Of a DNA stretch of 64,000 nucleotides, positions 14,001 to 29,000 are shown piece by piece. The notes under the pieces are model-generated. The model did not search any database, was not told where the DNA came from, and worked only from the letters and a program-made list of their open reading frames with translations. Source of the DNA: Gymnogyps californianus (taxonomy: Eukaryota; Chordata; Aves; Accipitriformes; Cathartidae). Each line of letters starts with the position of its first letter. The stretch's first letter is position 1. The translations under genes were made by a program, and so were the position numbers. The DNA is taken from positions 13,379,522 through 13,443,521 of the forward strand of contig NC_059477.1 in NCBI RefSeq assembly GCF_018139145.2, given 5' to 3'.

Positions 14001-17000
14001 TGTAAGTGTTCAAAGTGTATCTGAAGAAAGTGTTGTTATGAATTGCTGTGTGAGATTTTTAGAGCAGACTAATGAGTTAGGTGTATACAGAACAGCATGC
14101 CTGATGCCCGCACTGGCTCAGGTGCTGGAAGCAATATTGTCGCTCTAGTAGAAGGCTCTGTTTGGATTTAAGTGTCTTACTCCATGTTACTGTACTAATA
14201 AGGTTGAAGTATTTTGGTCCATGAGCCAGCCTAGAGCTAGCCTAGGTACCTCTACAAAGTGCTGAGCTGTGCACTGCAAGCAGGCACCGAAACCCAGCTT
14301 TACCAACATAGCTTTGAAATCTCAACTCTATTATGAAAAAAGAAAATTGTTCAAAATGTAGGAAATAGTGTTGCAACATTGCAGCAACAAGGTAGCAAAG
14401 CTCATACGAGGCGTTATAGGAGAGGAAGATGGGAAGAGGATTTTATTTTGAAAGAAAACTGTTTTCACTTATGTCTTTATACTGCCAAGATACACCTATT
14501 CTAGTGGTTTGTTCAACATTCAGGCACGAAAATGCACATATCCAAGTTGTCTGCCCAGCATTCAGGCACCAAGACGTGTATCCAGGTGGTCTGGTCAGGA
14601 TTAATTGTGATGACAGAGAGGACTGGGGCTGCTAGGTATAGAGTCCTTGTCATATTTCCTGGCTTATTCTTAGGTTGGTGATAGTATGCTGAGTTTGGAA
14701 TTGCTCTTTTTGGTACCATCAAGGAGCTGACATCACCCCCATCTCTGTGAGTCAGTAGGATTTATTCACTCTCCTTTGTCTTCTGATCTGGATGTCCAGA
14801 GAAGAGGCCTGTAGATGTGCTGGGATCTTGGTGACCTGCTAAACTATGTGCTATCAAAACATGCCATTCTTATAGACCTTCTGCCATTCTTTCTGATCCT
14901 TCTACACCCATACATTCCCATTCATTCTCCATTTATACTGGTCTTGCCATTTCTATTATAATTCTCTACATGAACTCTCTGTTCATGGATGCTTATTTGT
15001 ATCAGTTTGATGTCTGTGTAGGCTGTGAGGTGTTAGAAAGTTGCAAATGTAGCATCCTAATTGTGCAGTGATTTTTATTAAATCAATGCAGTTCAGGTAG
15101 TCTAATGGGCGAATGATTTCCCTGTTGCATCTAGAGTATTCCTAGAAACGAAGCAGGTTAGTAGAATTTTAAATTGCCTTTGGCCTGTGCTTCTTCACAT
15201 GCCAGAGATAGAAGGAAAAGACATACCTATGAGCAGTACAAGAAACATACCTCTGTATTGTGTTCCCTTCCTCTGTGCAACGCTTCGTAAAAGTAATGAA
15301 TTACACTTCTCTCTTCCCATATCCCAATCAGATATATAGATACCTCAGAGGCTCTAAAAGGATCAGGTGTGTTCGATGTCATAACAGCTCATGACGTACC
15401 AGCTACAAACGAGTTTTACTACTCCGATGATCCAGAGATTATATTTGCAAGAAACAAGGTATAACTACAATCTTTTTTTAACTGATTTTCTTCATTTTTA
15501 CTGTTCTTCTTCAGATTTCTGTAATGAAATGTTACTTGCTGACTCTTGAGTTTCTGTATTGTGTGTACAGCAGGGAATCACTTTAGGCATATAACAAGGT
15601 AAATTCTTACAATTTTTTCCCACTCCCTTTTCATCTTCAAAACAGCTGATGTGCATTATATTCTGCCTAGAGAAAAATATATAAATCACAAGAATACAGA
15701 TTAAACCTCACAAAACCATCTGAGTTGTTGGAAGAGTATATTTCATTGAAAGTTAGGCTCCCAAATCACTTATCCATTTTTGAATACTGTATTTTCCTTG
15801 ATTCCCCAGTTATACTGGTATTTCTAATAATTTGTTGGCTTCATGGATGATCTAAAAAATACAAAGATCCTAAGTCAAAACAAAATTCTAAAAAGGAGAC
15901 ATGAATAGTGGTTACACGAAAGAATAATATCAGCAGCACATATGGGAATAATTTGAATCCCCTGTTCTATTAAGTGATGTGTATTTTACAGGTGATTTGT
16001 GTGGGTCAGATTGTCTGTGCTGTGGTTGCGGATTCAGACGTTCATGCTAAACAAGCAGCTGCAAAAGTGAAGATAGAGTATGAAGTGCTGGAACCAGTGA
16101 TCTTAACAATTGAGGTACTAATAATTTCTTTTCTCTTGCCTTTTTATTGTTTTGTCAATGTAATTAATGGAAGAAGCAGTTCACACACTTCACTTGCTTT
16201 TTAAATATGTTTTTTTAAGGAAACAAGGTGAATATGAACATCCAACTAACCAGTCTGTCAATCTTCCTATAAATAACTTTTCAACCTTTTGGATAATTTT
16301 GATCACTTGTGATTGATAGACAGGCAACAGTCTCAAAGGTATTAAGGTCCCACAAGTTTCATAATAATAAACATAAGAGTAGAAAAGAAGAACTCTTTTA
16401 ATGTTCCCAGTGAGGAAAAGACAATGAGCACACTGGTTTTTTATAATTCTTTTGGTAGCTACCAGTTGGTCAATCAATGCGTGTATATTGGCTGAACGAT
16501 CAGCTCCTGCTTATCTGTAGTATTTTGTGTCTGTTGTCAGGCTAGCAAGCCAACAAAGTTAGGCTGGAGACGTAGGAAGCGTTGGGGGAATGTGAGGGGA
16601 AAGATGTTAGGGATATAGAACATTTTAGAAATGTGATGTGGGAGTCATAGGGGAAATGGACTTATGCTGCGTTAATGAGATGAGTGGAAGTAAGGAACTA
16701 AGGACACATTTGCAGGGAACCAGCGTTAGTTCTGGTAGTCACTTTACAGCTTGTTTCCATAATGCATGTGGGGTGTAACAGAACACTCTTTCTGGTATAA
16801 AAATAGAAGTCTCTTTTTAAAGACTGGCAAATTTTACTAATATTTCATTACAGTTGAAACTCCAGTGAAGTCTTATTAGAAATAAAGCAAATCATACTTA
16901 ATAAATAGAGTCTACTTTTACTTAGTCCTTGTGATTTCTTCCCCTCTTAATGGAATCACTCTTTGGATGATGGGGTTGCATTCTTATTCTGTGCTCTCTT

Positions 17001-20000
17001 GGTCACTTGCTACATGTATAAGAAGGAAGAGCAGGTTGAATAAACTGAATGCATTTCCTTCAGAAACTGCTATCAGCAGTAACACAAGATACATCAGGAA
17101 AGAATTGCTGGAACTGAATACACAAACTCATCAACAATGACAGTAAAGTGATGAAATACAATCGTTCATTGACTTTGATAGCTGGTGGTTCAAATCTCTG
17201 AAAAGAATGGTGCTTCTCCTGAGAGTAAAATGCCACAACAAGCTCAGAACCTTTAAAATACTTTTAAAAACTGTATCTCTTTTTCTCCACTGCAGGAAGC
17301 TATAAAGCACAACTCATTCTTTGAGCCAAAAAGAAAATTAGAACAAGGAAACGTTGATCAGGCATTTGAAACTGTTGATAATATAATTGAAGGTAAACAA
17401 CAGAATACATTTGGTGAGAAGTTGTTGTCAGTATTTGGGTTTGTCTGTCTGTTCTTCAAGTCCCAGTTCTACCTTTTTTCCATACAGCCATTAGGCCTGA
17501 GAAAGCTCTTGGTCACCTGGAAGAAAGTGTGATTAAACCTAGTGGTTTTGTGGTCCTGCTACTACGTTCAGGCTTTCTGCATCCTCTGTCCTTGAAACAG
17601 AATCACAGAATAATTAGGTTGGAAAGGGGTCATCTAGCCCAACCTGCTGCTTAAAGCAGGTGCAGTTAGAGCAGGTTACTAAGGGCCATGTCCAGTCAGG
17701 TTTTGAGTACCTCCAAAGATGGAGATTTCACCTCTATAGGCACCTCTTCCAATGTTTGACCACTTTCATAGTGAAATTTTTTTTTTCTTATATCAAGTTG
17801 GAATTTCTTGTGTTCATTGCCTCCTATCCTTCCACCGTGCATCTCTGAGAACAGTTGGGCTCGTTCTTCTCTACGCCCTCCCAATAGGTAGTTGTAGACA
17901 GCAATAAGATCTCCCCTTAACCCTTTTCTTCTTATGGATGAATAAATCCAGTTCTTTCAGCCTCTTCTGATACATCCTGTGGTCCCGCCCCCTGACCATC
18001 TTGGTGGGCCGCCTTCTTGACCTGGTCCAGTAAGTCATTGCTTGGTTTAATTTATCTGTGTTGTATTTAATATTGTCACCACTTGTAGGCAGTATTGTTC
18101 CTCTATTAATCAAGTTCTGTTGATGCTACTGGAACAAGACCAATTTAATCCTGCAAGGAGTTTCATCTGTGTTTTTATTTTAGATGTTGCTCCTTCATAT
18201 AAGAAGCATGATAAGATTTGACACAGATTACCATAATTTACATCATGATGGGCAGTTAGTTCTTTCCTGGTTCATTTCTTCTGTCCTTTTCCCTCAGTAA
18301 TGCTTGTGTTTTTCTCTTTGGATCAGGGGAGATTCGCATTGGGGGACAGGAACACTTTTACATGGAGACTCAGAGTGTGCTTGCTGTTCCAAAAGGAGAG
18401 GATAAAGAAATGGATGTGTACGTGTCAACACAGCATCCAGCAATTATTCAGGTAATATAGAGCTTTCTCAGAGAAAGTGCTTGAACCTGTGACAATAGAG
18501 CTTTTTAAGGTTGGTTTACAAATCGATCTTAACAGTTCAGAAGCAGTAGGAACATGAAATTGCATATCTGGATTATCCAACAACAGCTGCTTTGTAGTAC
18601 TGCTGTATCCTGATAAACACTGACCACTACACCGTGAGGATAAGGAGGAAGTAAAAGTCTCTTATTTCCCTTTGAACAAAGTACCTCATGCCCCACTATT
18701 ATAGGCATGAAAAACTCCCTGTGGAGTGCTGAGACTCCTCCATCCTCGTTAGCTTTCCGTTGAGGGGAGGAGCAATCAGCACCCTGCAGTCAGAGTGTGC
18801 TGAGGGTTTGATCAGTTCTAATAGCTGTAGGTGACACGGCTGCTCCTTGCCAAAATCATAATCATAGAATGGTTTGGGTTTGAAGGAACCTTTAAAGATC
18901 ATCTAATCCAACCACCCTGCCATGGACAGGGTTATCTTTCACTAGATCAAGTTTCTCAAAGCCCTGTCCAAACTGACCTTGAACAATTCCAATGATGGGG
19001 TGTCCACAACTTCTCTGGGCAACCTGTTCCAGTGTCTCACCACACTCATTGTAAAAAATTTCTTCCTTATGTCCAATCTAAACCTAGCCTCTTTCACTTT
19101 AAAACTGTTGCCCCTTGTCCTGTCAGTACAGGCCTTGGTAAAAGGTCTTTCTGTTTCTTATAAGCCCCCTTTATATATTGAAAGGCCACAATAAGGTCTC
19201 CCTGGAGCCTTCTATTCTCCAGGCTGAACAACTCCAACTCTCTCAGCCTTTCTTCATAGGAGAGGTGTTCCAGCCCTCTGGTCATTTTCATAATGGTAAA
19301 TGGTAAAACAAACACTGACATAGCGTATGGTCTACATAGCAATAGCTATGGTGCATGAAACTGGTAGTATTTCAGACTCAGCATTGGCATTTTGTGTTCA
19401 AAGCCCAGTTCAGCTCCTTTTATCATTTCTATTATTATTTTATGGCCAGTAGCCAAGAAGCATGAAGAACTTTGTGTTTGAGAAAATGATTTGAAGCAAG
19501 AATATTCCTGACACTAGCAAGACCTTAGATTATTTAAAAACAAATGGTTTTATCTGAATTAAAAATTAAAATCAAATTTATGATCTTAGTAATAAAAATA
19601 ATAAAAAATGTATTCTAATCCCTTTTTTTTAATACCTGAAGCTTCTTACTGTTTAGGTAATGAAATCCAAGGGTATTATTCTTTACTCCTGTCCATGGCC
19701 ATTTCACAGTCTCCATGGTAGAGATTTTAGATGTGAACACTGCTGAGTGTTTGTTATCTTTTTCTTGCTTTTTAACCTAGGGTAAAGTAAAATTATTTTC
19801 ATCTGATTAAAAAAAAAAAAGCCTAGAAACATCTATGGAATCCTTTTCTAGAAAAGGTTTTTATTTCAGAACCTAACTTTTAGGCTTAGTTTGAGTTGGT
19901 TTTACAGGAGATGGTAGCTGCAAGTTTAGGCGTTCCAGCCAACAGGATCATGTGCCATGTTAAACGAGTTGGTGGAGCTTTTGGTGGGAAACTCCTGAAA

Positions 20001-23000
20001 GCTGGCTTACTGGCATCAGTTGCTGCAGTGGCAGCAAACAAGTAAGTGCGGTATGTGTGTATTGGGATATGAAGAGAAAATGGGGTGAACAAGTTTTGCA
20101 TTTTGGCTAAAATGCTTTCTCTTTTCCCAAAGTTGCTAGCCAAAAAGTCAGAAAATCCTGACTGTTCCCATTTTTGTAAGGCTGTTCAGTGCATTTCTTT
20201 ATTTTGTTTTGTTAGACTGCTTATGTTAAGCAGCTCTAGCCTCAACTGAATTAATGGGACTTGAAGAAATTGGTATTAGTATAAGCTAGAAATATTCTTG
20301 AAATGATTGAGCATTTCAAAAGGACCAGTCCCTAACTACTGAGGCTTTGTATGTACATTCAAAACATGACATTAACCATCCAGATGTGAACTTTACTGGC
20401 ACAGCACAATGCAGAAGGAAGAGTTCATGAGTGGAACTGCTTTTAAGAACAAGTAGTTTTAGTTCACTCCCCAACATCTTTCAGACAAAATTAGCTTAAA
20501 TCTATTAGATATTATGTTTTTGCTAATACTACTTGAATCAGTTTAGGAACCTTAACACATAAAGCTCCATCCCCCACCCTCCAAATTTGGCAGGACAATA
20601 TTGGCAATTAGCTGTCAGGGGACAGTAACCTCTTTTATAAGCATAACTGATTTGCTGCAGAATGCACATCAGGCTACATCCTGTCTTAGGCAAAATGATC
20701 TCGTAATCTGAGTGGTTAGCTCAATGCATTTCTCTTGTTACTACTGTCACTGTTGTACAAACTGCTCTTGATTATTTTTGGCCATGTTCTCTGTGTTTTG
20801 GATTAACCAGGCCATGTTAAAAATAATCTTTTTTTATAGTTTAAACAATCTTTTTTTATTGTTAGGACTTCATTTTACATCTTATGTCCATTTGTTCAGA
20901 AGTAACTATTTTAAATGGTAGAGGCATTTGTAGACTAATTTTCATATTTTTATTATTATCCATGTTTTGATTTTATTCCAAGGCACCCTATTTCAATACA
21001 ATTCTGAATAGCTAAGAGGCAACTATTTCTTGCTTAAGGTTGAATGCTAACTGCTGTTAACTCACTTAACACAGTTCAGTCTTAACGCTGAAATAACAAT
21101 TTCTTCAGAAGTTTGCACTGAGTTACCTCATTGGCTTTCAAGAGATGAAATAAAAATTCTGACATGATTGTGAATGCAAAAAAATATGAACTCTGGACAT
21201 AGCTTTAAGCATATATTTAAGCCTATTAAAGTTAAGTTTAATCTAAATGCATGTTTATATGCATGGCTAGATCTGGATACATGATGAATAGCCATCTTGT
21301 TAATAACATCTCTTATTTTGACTGAAATTTGACTTTTTTTTTTGTTGATTCAGAACCAGCAGAGCAGTCCGTCTTATTCTGAGCCGAGGCGATGATATGT
21401 TAATCACTGGTGGCCGACATCCTTTTATTGGTAAATATAAAGTGAGTGCCAGAAGAATTCAGTGAAAAAATACCTGCCCATATTTTGCGAATAAGTATTT
21501 CAGTGTTACTGGTTAATATTTGCTCTATTAATGAAAATGAGTATAATCAATTCAATTTTAAAACAAAACTACTAGCCAGGAAATCAAGAGATAAAGTTGC
21601 TGTACAGCCCTTTCTCTGCTTCTGCCTCTGTCTCTGCAGGGTTTTGTTTTGTTTTTTTCTAGTTCCTTCATGTCCTTTTCCTTTTATAGCTCTTTCTGTC
21701 TGTCTTTCTGGGAATGGAAGCCAAACTAGCTCAGACTTCTTCTTCAGAGGTTTATTTTAAACCATCCATATGGTTAGGTTCACACAAAGGAGCAGCTAGT
21801 TTTTCACAGAAACAGCGTCGTACAGGAAAACTCACCCTATGGAGGAAATTAATCTCTTCCCTGCTCATGCACTGTCATCAGTCATAACTATTCATTAGGA
21901 CAATTTCTGCCTTCTTTTCCATCTCTACTACATAGGTAAAGTAAGAGAGGTTTTATAAGATGCTTCCCTTAAGTTGAAAATGAGCTGTAGCTCATGTTGA
22001 GAATTCAGGAACTATTAGTGGCAACAGGTGAAAAGAGAGATGTGAGATAAAGATAATTAACGTTTCTTCATGAAGAAAAACAAATGTCATACTCCATCTG
22101 CCAGACACTATTCTTATAGTCAGAGTGGGATTTGACTTTGTCTACAGTGAACATTCCTATATGACACACTTATCAGCCATCTCAGGCAATACACAGGAAG
22201 CCACTGGGCTTCCCTGCTTCTTCCTTTCCCAATGGGCTGATGTTGCTTGTTGTATGCTGTACCTATACAGATCATAGATGCCAGGTGGGAAAACCAGTAT
22301 CTTAGGAACATACTTTCTTTCTCTCTTGCCCTTCTATAGTTTCAGTGAATGCTGCCCAGAAATTAATAGTGCAGTATGACCCTAATTGTGTGGGTTACAT
22401 TAATTTTCAAAATATACAATCACTGAAGAAATGAATGAATGCCAAAATCTAAATAGCTTATTGTTGATCCTTCTAGGTTGGCTTCATGAATGATGGTAGG
22501 ATCAGAGCTGTGGATGCCAAATATTACATTAATGGAGGATGCACCCCTGATGACTCTGTCCTGGTAAGGATTTTACAACCTGACAAATCTTATAACATGG
22601 AGGAATCATTAGCTGGAAAACGATGAAGGCCAAATTCCCTTGCACATGTATTGTTAATCATATAGCCTTTTGACGCAGGGACTGTGGGTTGTTGGAAAAT
22701 CTACACCTAGTAGTTTAACCTTTCCTTATTCAGTTCAATGAAGCACTATACTACTTTTTGATATTTTCCTATGCATTCACTTCATGAATGGTTTCTCAGG
22801 CTTATTTTCCCATTATAAACACATCAACTAACAAAGTATTCCTTTTAAAATACATAGTACCTGCATTTGTGCCTGCCTAAAGCTTTATATCTGCGAGGCT
22901 GGGAAGAACTTTCTTAGCCTTCAGAAAATTCATAGTGATAGTTGTCCTGTTACAATCGCTGTGCATTTCTGTACTGCGTCTGCATTTATTGTGCTGTATA

Positions 23001-26000
23001 CCTCAGTTCCTCACTTACAGGTCTGCAAAGTATAAAATGTTGCTTCCTTTAATATCAGTCACTAGCTATTTGTGTTTGCATAGGCTATTCTAGCTGTAAC
23101 TGAAATGTTTGTTGAGGTTACTACCCCTCATCTGCTTGTCATTGCCCCACCTATGGGTATTTTCTGCACTCTGAAATCTGTCAGTGTAACTGCCCATGCT
23201 ATTGCTGCCTAACCTGGTTCTGAAAAATAACCTGGGTTAGAAAGAAATCCATGATTAAAAGCATGTACATTAATGCAGATCACATGTCAGAACCATCTTA
23301 AGATGAAATTCTACAACGATACAGTGAGGCTGGTGGACCTAGAATTGGAGCCAGTAGATAACCAACTGAGTAACCTTTCCACCCAACTCAGCTGCAGCTG
23401 GAATAGCACATGTGATAACAGTTTAACTCTCTAACATCGCTCCCTAATTAATTAGATCAATAACCAGTGGTCTAGCTGTGTGAATCCATTTGATTCTATT
23501 AGTATAGCATTAATAATTCAACACTTCTAAAGGAGAAATAGGTTTATTGGAAATAAAATTAATAAGCTTTACCAAACTTACAGTCCAGGTTTTTTCTGGG
23601 CCAGTGTGACTTACCTGTGTGTTCCCAAGACAGTATTTTGGGATTTATTTTTTCTTTAGAGAGAACTTTATTCTATGGGAGCCTAGCCCTAGAGAGAGTC
23701 AAGATGCTTGATGCTCATCGTAATAAAGACTGATCTTCCAGCATGGGAGTTGAATACCAGTAATCTATGCTTAACTTAGTTATTGTTCAGTCAACAATTA
23801 ATAATATGTTTTAACTCTCTGTGATTGCATCAAGATTAGAACGGACATTTCTGGGAAGAAACTTTGGCATAGCTAAGAGTTGTATTATAACAATACATTG
23901 TATTCACTCTGATTTATCAATAACCCTCTTAAGACTGATCAGTTTCATACACATACTTTCTCTGAAGTCCATAAAAGTTGTGGTCATAATAAAAAAAACC
24001 CCAAAATATTACTCTTTTTTTTTTCCATTCCACAAATAACGTTTCAACTTATGCTTCCTAAGTGAAAAGGTAACATTATATGACATTATTCATATGCATA
24101 GTTATTACAGCAAAACTATCTTCAATTGTTTCTATGCAGAAATGTTTTGAAGTTTATTGTTTAAAGCTCAGTGGGAACAGTAGGAATACTGGCTTAAATT
24201 TGCCATTCTGAGAAATGTGCTTAACATTGAAGAGAGCCAGTGACCTCTTCATGAGGCATCAAAACATTTTTTAACTTACTTATTTTGATACTAACTCCTA
24301 GAGCCTAATTTGAGGTATCTAATAGGGGATTTTCCTTTTCTTGTGTTTTTGTGTTTGTCATGTGAAATCTCTAAAAGAAAAAAGTAAGAACCAGAAGACA
24401 CTGTAGACTGCAGTATATAGGTTTTCTGGTGGAACTAAACCTTAACTGTGAATTTCCATAGGACGTGATAATTCAGAACGCTTTCATCAGTTCCTTTCAT
24501 AGCTCCTATTGCTTTAAATCTAATCTGCCTATTTTTAGTTTTGTGTGGCTTTTGATATTGAAGTAGGAACAAAATCAATCATAAAATGAAGTATCTGTTA
24601 CATCCTTAACTACTGACCAGCACTCAACTACTAATAAGATCACCTGTGTTCTGTGAATATCAAAAAAGAACTGAAAACTAATATGCTGCATGAGAAATGT
24701 ATTAATAAAGTCTCTGTGTGTGCATAAGAGTATTTTTACTACAAGTGATTGACAGAAACCCAATTTTAAAGCTAATTGTCTCAAGTTAAGGTCTTTATAT
24801 GAGATGAGGAAGATTTAAATGTGAATTTGAAAGAAGCACTGTTCTGACATTTAACTAGACCTGTTTGTCCCCTACCTCAGGTAGCAGAAGTATCCTTATT
24901 AAAAATGGACAATGCATACAAGATTCCCAACTTGAGATGCTGGGCTTATGCCTGCAAAACAAACTTGCCATCAAACACAGCGTTCCGAGGGTTTGGCTTT
25001 CCCCAGTCAGCACTGGTGACAGAAACCTGGATAACAGAAGTTGCAGATAAAACCGGTTTATCACCAGAAAAGGTGACGAAATGAAGGCATCTTCTCTCCT
25101 GAAATGAAGTCTATGCAGTTGGAAAGTTAAAACCCTTTAGATTAGCTCAACTGTTTGAACAAATCTTTTCTAAGTCAAACATAATTTGTGCTAAAATTCA
25201 TATTTTTTTAAATCAACGTCTGGTTGTTGAATGAATATCATGCTTTTACAAACTGAACCAAACTGGTAATTGTTCAAAAAACATATGGTAATCTTCTTGT
25301 TGTCTACTAGTCCCCCCAAATGGTCAGTCTGCCTTTAACAGGATTGTGTGATAGCTGTTAATTTTATTATTTCAGATAAGGGAAATAAATATGTATAAGG
25401 AGAATGAGCAGACACACTTCAAACAAAAGCTTGATCCACAAAACTTAATACGGTGTTGGAATGAATGTATGGAGAAATCTGCATACTACAGTAGGAAAAC
25501 AGCTGTCAATGAATTTAACAAACAAAATCACTGGAAGAAAAAAGGGATTGCCATTGTACCAATGAAGTTTCCGTTTGGACTAGGCACACGTTATCTTTCT
25601 CAGGTTCGTTTCTTTAAAGAATAAGTAAGCTAAGCTTTTTATCCATAGAAGATTACACTTACTCTACCTTAGGATACAAAACAAATGTGTTATCTTTCAA
25701 CTTGTGGAAAACTATCATCCTCCTAATGGTTGTTCCCTGAAGGCTACACTAGCTTCTAGCTTTCTTCAAGCTGAGATCAAAGTTGTTTGGTTTTCAAGAC
25801 CCAGGCAGCTTGGACCCTGCCTACTTAAAGGTCAGTCCCATCTCTTGTGATGTGGTATTGATATAGATGAGTTGAACACTTTTATGAAAAGTTTTTGAGG
25901 ACTGATGGCAAAGTGTTAATTGAATAAGTTATCCATTCTAGAAATAGCTCTGAGCTTACCCTTTCTGACCGTGGGGGTACTATGGGATGCTATTCTCAAA

Positions 26001-29000
26001 GACTTAACCCTTTGATGCCATCAAAGACTAAGTTTAAGGAAGAAAAGGACAGTAGTATTTTTGGTCTTTGTATTTTTTTTAATGTAGATGTCCAGTGCTT
26101 CTAGAATAGACAGCATTTTATCAACTGAAAATTAATTGACTGGCTTTTATCATATCAAACTGGCTGTCTCTGTTCAAGACTAAAGTCACAGGGTCTTCAT
26201 TGTCTACAGTGCTACTTCCAGCTGAGTCCAGGAGGAAAATCTCTTTCAGAACCTTACTGCTGTGTCTAATGCTGACAGCCTGCCCAACCTATGCTGTTGA
26301 AAAACCTGTGTCCAAAGGCTCTCAAACATCAATGAGAGAAAATGGAACTTGCAGTAATTTGCATGTACAGCTACTAGTGAGGCAGGTCCTCCAGCTTCTT
26401 TTGGAACCATTGAGGTACTGTTGCCAGGTGTAGATTTACTTCAGGATGTAGCAACAGAAAAAGCAGAACTCCAAGGATTTGTATCTTTTTCTTTTGAAGT
26501 TCATTATGGAGGAAGAGCAGCAGCTAGCATTCCAAATTTTGCCTTCTATTCAAAAGCATTAAACAGATAAATTGTAATACACTTCAAAACTGTGTCTGTC
26601 TTTTTTGATTCATCAGTTCATCACCATATACAATACATTTCTCACTAGTTTAATCTTGATTTTGTTTTTCTTTTTTAGGGTGCTGCTCTGGTTCATATTT
26701 ATACTGATGGGTCTGTGCTTCTGACACATGGTGGAATTGAAATGGGGCAGGGTATTCATACAAAAATGATCCAGGTAACAAATGATCCAAACAAATATTA
26801 ACTTGTGCTGTATGTGTCATGCAGATAAATAGTGTGAAGGTTTTTTTCTTGGTTAGTTAGTGTACCAGTAGGACAGTTTCTTTATCAGCATAGCCACTGC
26901 TGCTTTGCACTGATAGAGTAGAAAACAAAGATACCTTCATTAAGAGTCATAGACACACCAGGAAGAAAAAACAGATTGTTTGGGTTTTATTCTTCCAATG
27001 GTATGTGAAGAGGCTTATTAGAAATAAGATATTTGGGGCTGATCCCATAAATCCTGTGGTAAAAAAAGAGAGTCAGTATTCAGATTAGTATACAGTCCAG
27101 ATGATATTATGATCGTATTTGTTTAATGGATAATTGAGAGGCAGATCTGTAAAAAATATTTATCAAGTCACTGAAAGCTTGAGATCTGAGCCTGCATAAT
27201 TTGCCCTAAGTCATACAGGATACAAGCAGCAAAATCAGGAACCAAATGTTGGACTCCATAGTCTCAATCCAGAGTTTGAGTACAGCTAAAACATTGCCCT
27301 TCTTTTCTGTTTCTTTGTACTGACAAACTGGGCAGAGTGATTTCAGCTGGAGGCTGGAAGAGGACTTGCTAAAACTTTATCTTTCCTGGTATCGTTGACT
27401 TCTAGCAAGTACTGGGGAACTGTTGGAGTGTTTAGAATGTTTCTAAAACAGAGAAGAATATGTTGTTCTTCCTGAAACAGGTTGCTAGTCGGGAACTGAA
27501 CATCCCCATGTCATGTATTCACTTCTGTGAAACAAGCACAACAACTGTTCCCAATGCATGTGCCTCAGCAGGATCTGCAGGGACAGATGTCAATGGCATG
27601 GCTGTGAAGGTAAAGAGTAGTATTTAGTTTAACAAAACACTTTATCTCTCATGGTATTTAATGCCTGCCAAACTTTAAGCATTAGTGATCCCATACAAAT
27701 CAAGTTTGAGATTACCAATAATACCACTGGAGATTGCCGAGAAGAAACATGACTTGTTGACAGTTTCTCAGTAATGGTGCTTACGAGTTTTCAGAATATG
27801 ATCTGAGCTTTCCCCAAAAGGCTTATGTTTGACAAAATCCTTTTTTCATCTAACAAACTAACTAGTCCCATACAAATCTTGTACCCTGTTCCTGTTCTAA
27901 ATCTACTGATTCATGCAGATTCCAGCCCTTGTAACTTAACCCTTTATAAGATTTGTGTCTATGCAGTTAAAATGGCACCTTCTATCATACTTTTTCAAAC
28001 CAAGATGACAGTAAAGCATATACTAATTAAGTACTAACTAGAACATATCTTGAATAGTACCAAACGTATCTGTGTTAATTTTGTGTTATATTCTCCTGAC
28101 TTCTCACCAGGATGCTTGCCAAACTCTTTTGAAACGCCTGCAGCCTATCATCAACAAGAACCCAAAAGGGACCTGGAATGATTGGGTAAGACATGTGAAT
28201 CCTACTAAATGTGGTTTGTGTGCTTGCAGAAACTGATATATGTATTGTAGTCTATCAGTCTGCTCGGCCTAATAATCCTAAAGTTAAAAACTGTAGAAAC
28301 AGGTTATTTCACAGAAAGATGGAGTGTAGGTGCTTGGTTTAGATGTGTGGGAAACAATCCCCAGATCATATCTCATTGGAAAGGAGGGGAAGCTATCTGT
28401 GAAGTCACATTTGGAGGCACAGGAGTTTTTAATATACAGGAAGTATCAGCTTGTGCAATAACATGACCCACCCCAGCTTACCCTCAGACAAGCTGTTGCC
28501 AAAAGATTGTCAGGGTATACGTGTACAGTGTCAGTTTTCCTACATGGCGGTTCTTTATTTTTACCAAATCAATAAAGAGAAGCCTTCTCAACTTCTTCCT
28601 TCTCTCTCTCTCCCATATACAGTATATTACAGAACTGCACAAAAGGTAACAGGAAGCCTTGCTCCCATTGGTCTAATATGTAATTAGTTATACTATTAGT
28701 TACATTTACAGTAGAGTAGTACAGAGGTAGTGCTAAAGCTATTTATAGAAACGGCCCTTGTCTGGTGCCCACTTGAGACTGGAATAGAATTTTAGGGCTA
28801 GAAACTGAATTTTCTTAACTAAAAGCTTTCTGCTATAATATCAACTATTTTTATGAAGATATGGCTGAGAATCTAGTCCTATGTATTGAGATGTTAAAAG
28901 AAAACCTGTTATGTCTTCTTATCCAGTATTGCTTGGTATTTACGGCCTAATGAAAAGGACAGTCCCTACCTTGAGGCATTTACAGATCCAGTACACTAGG

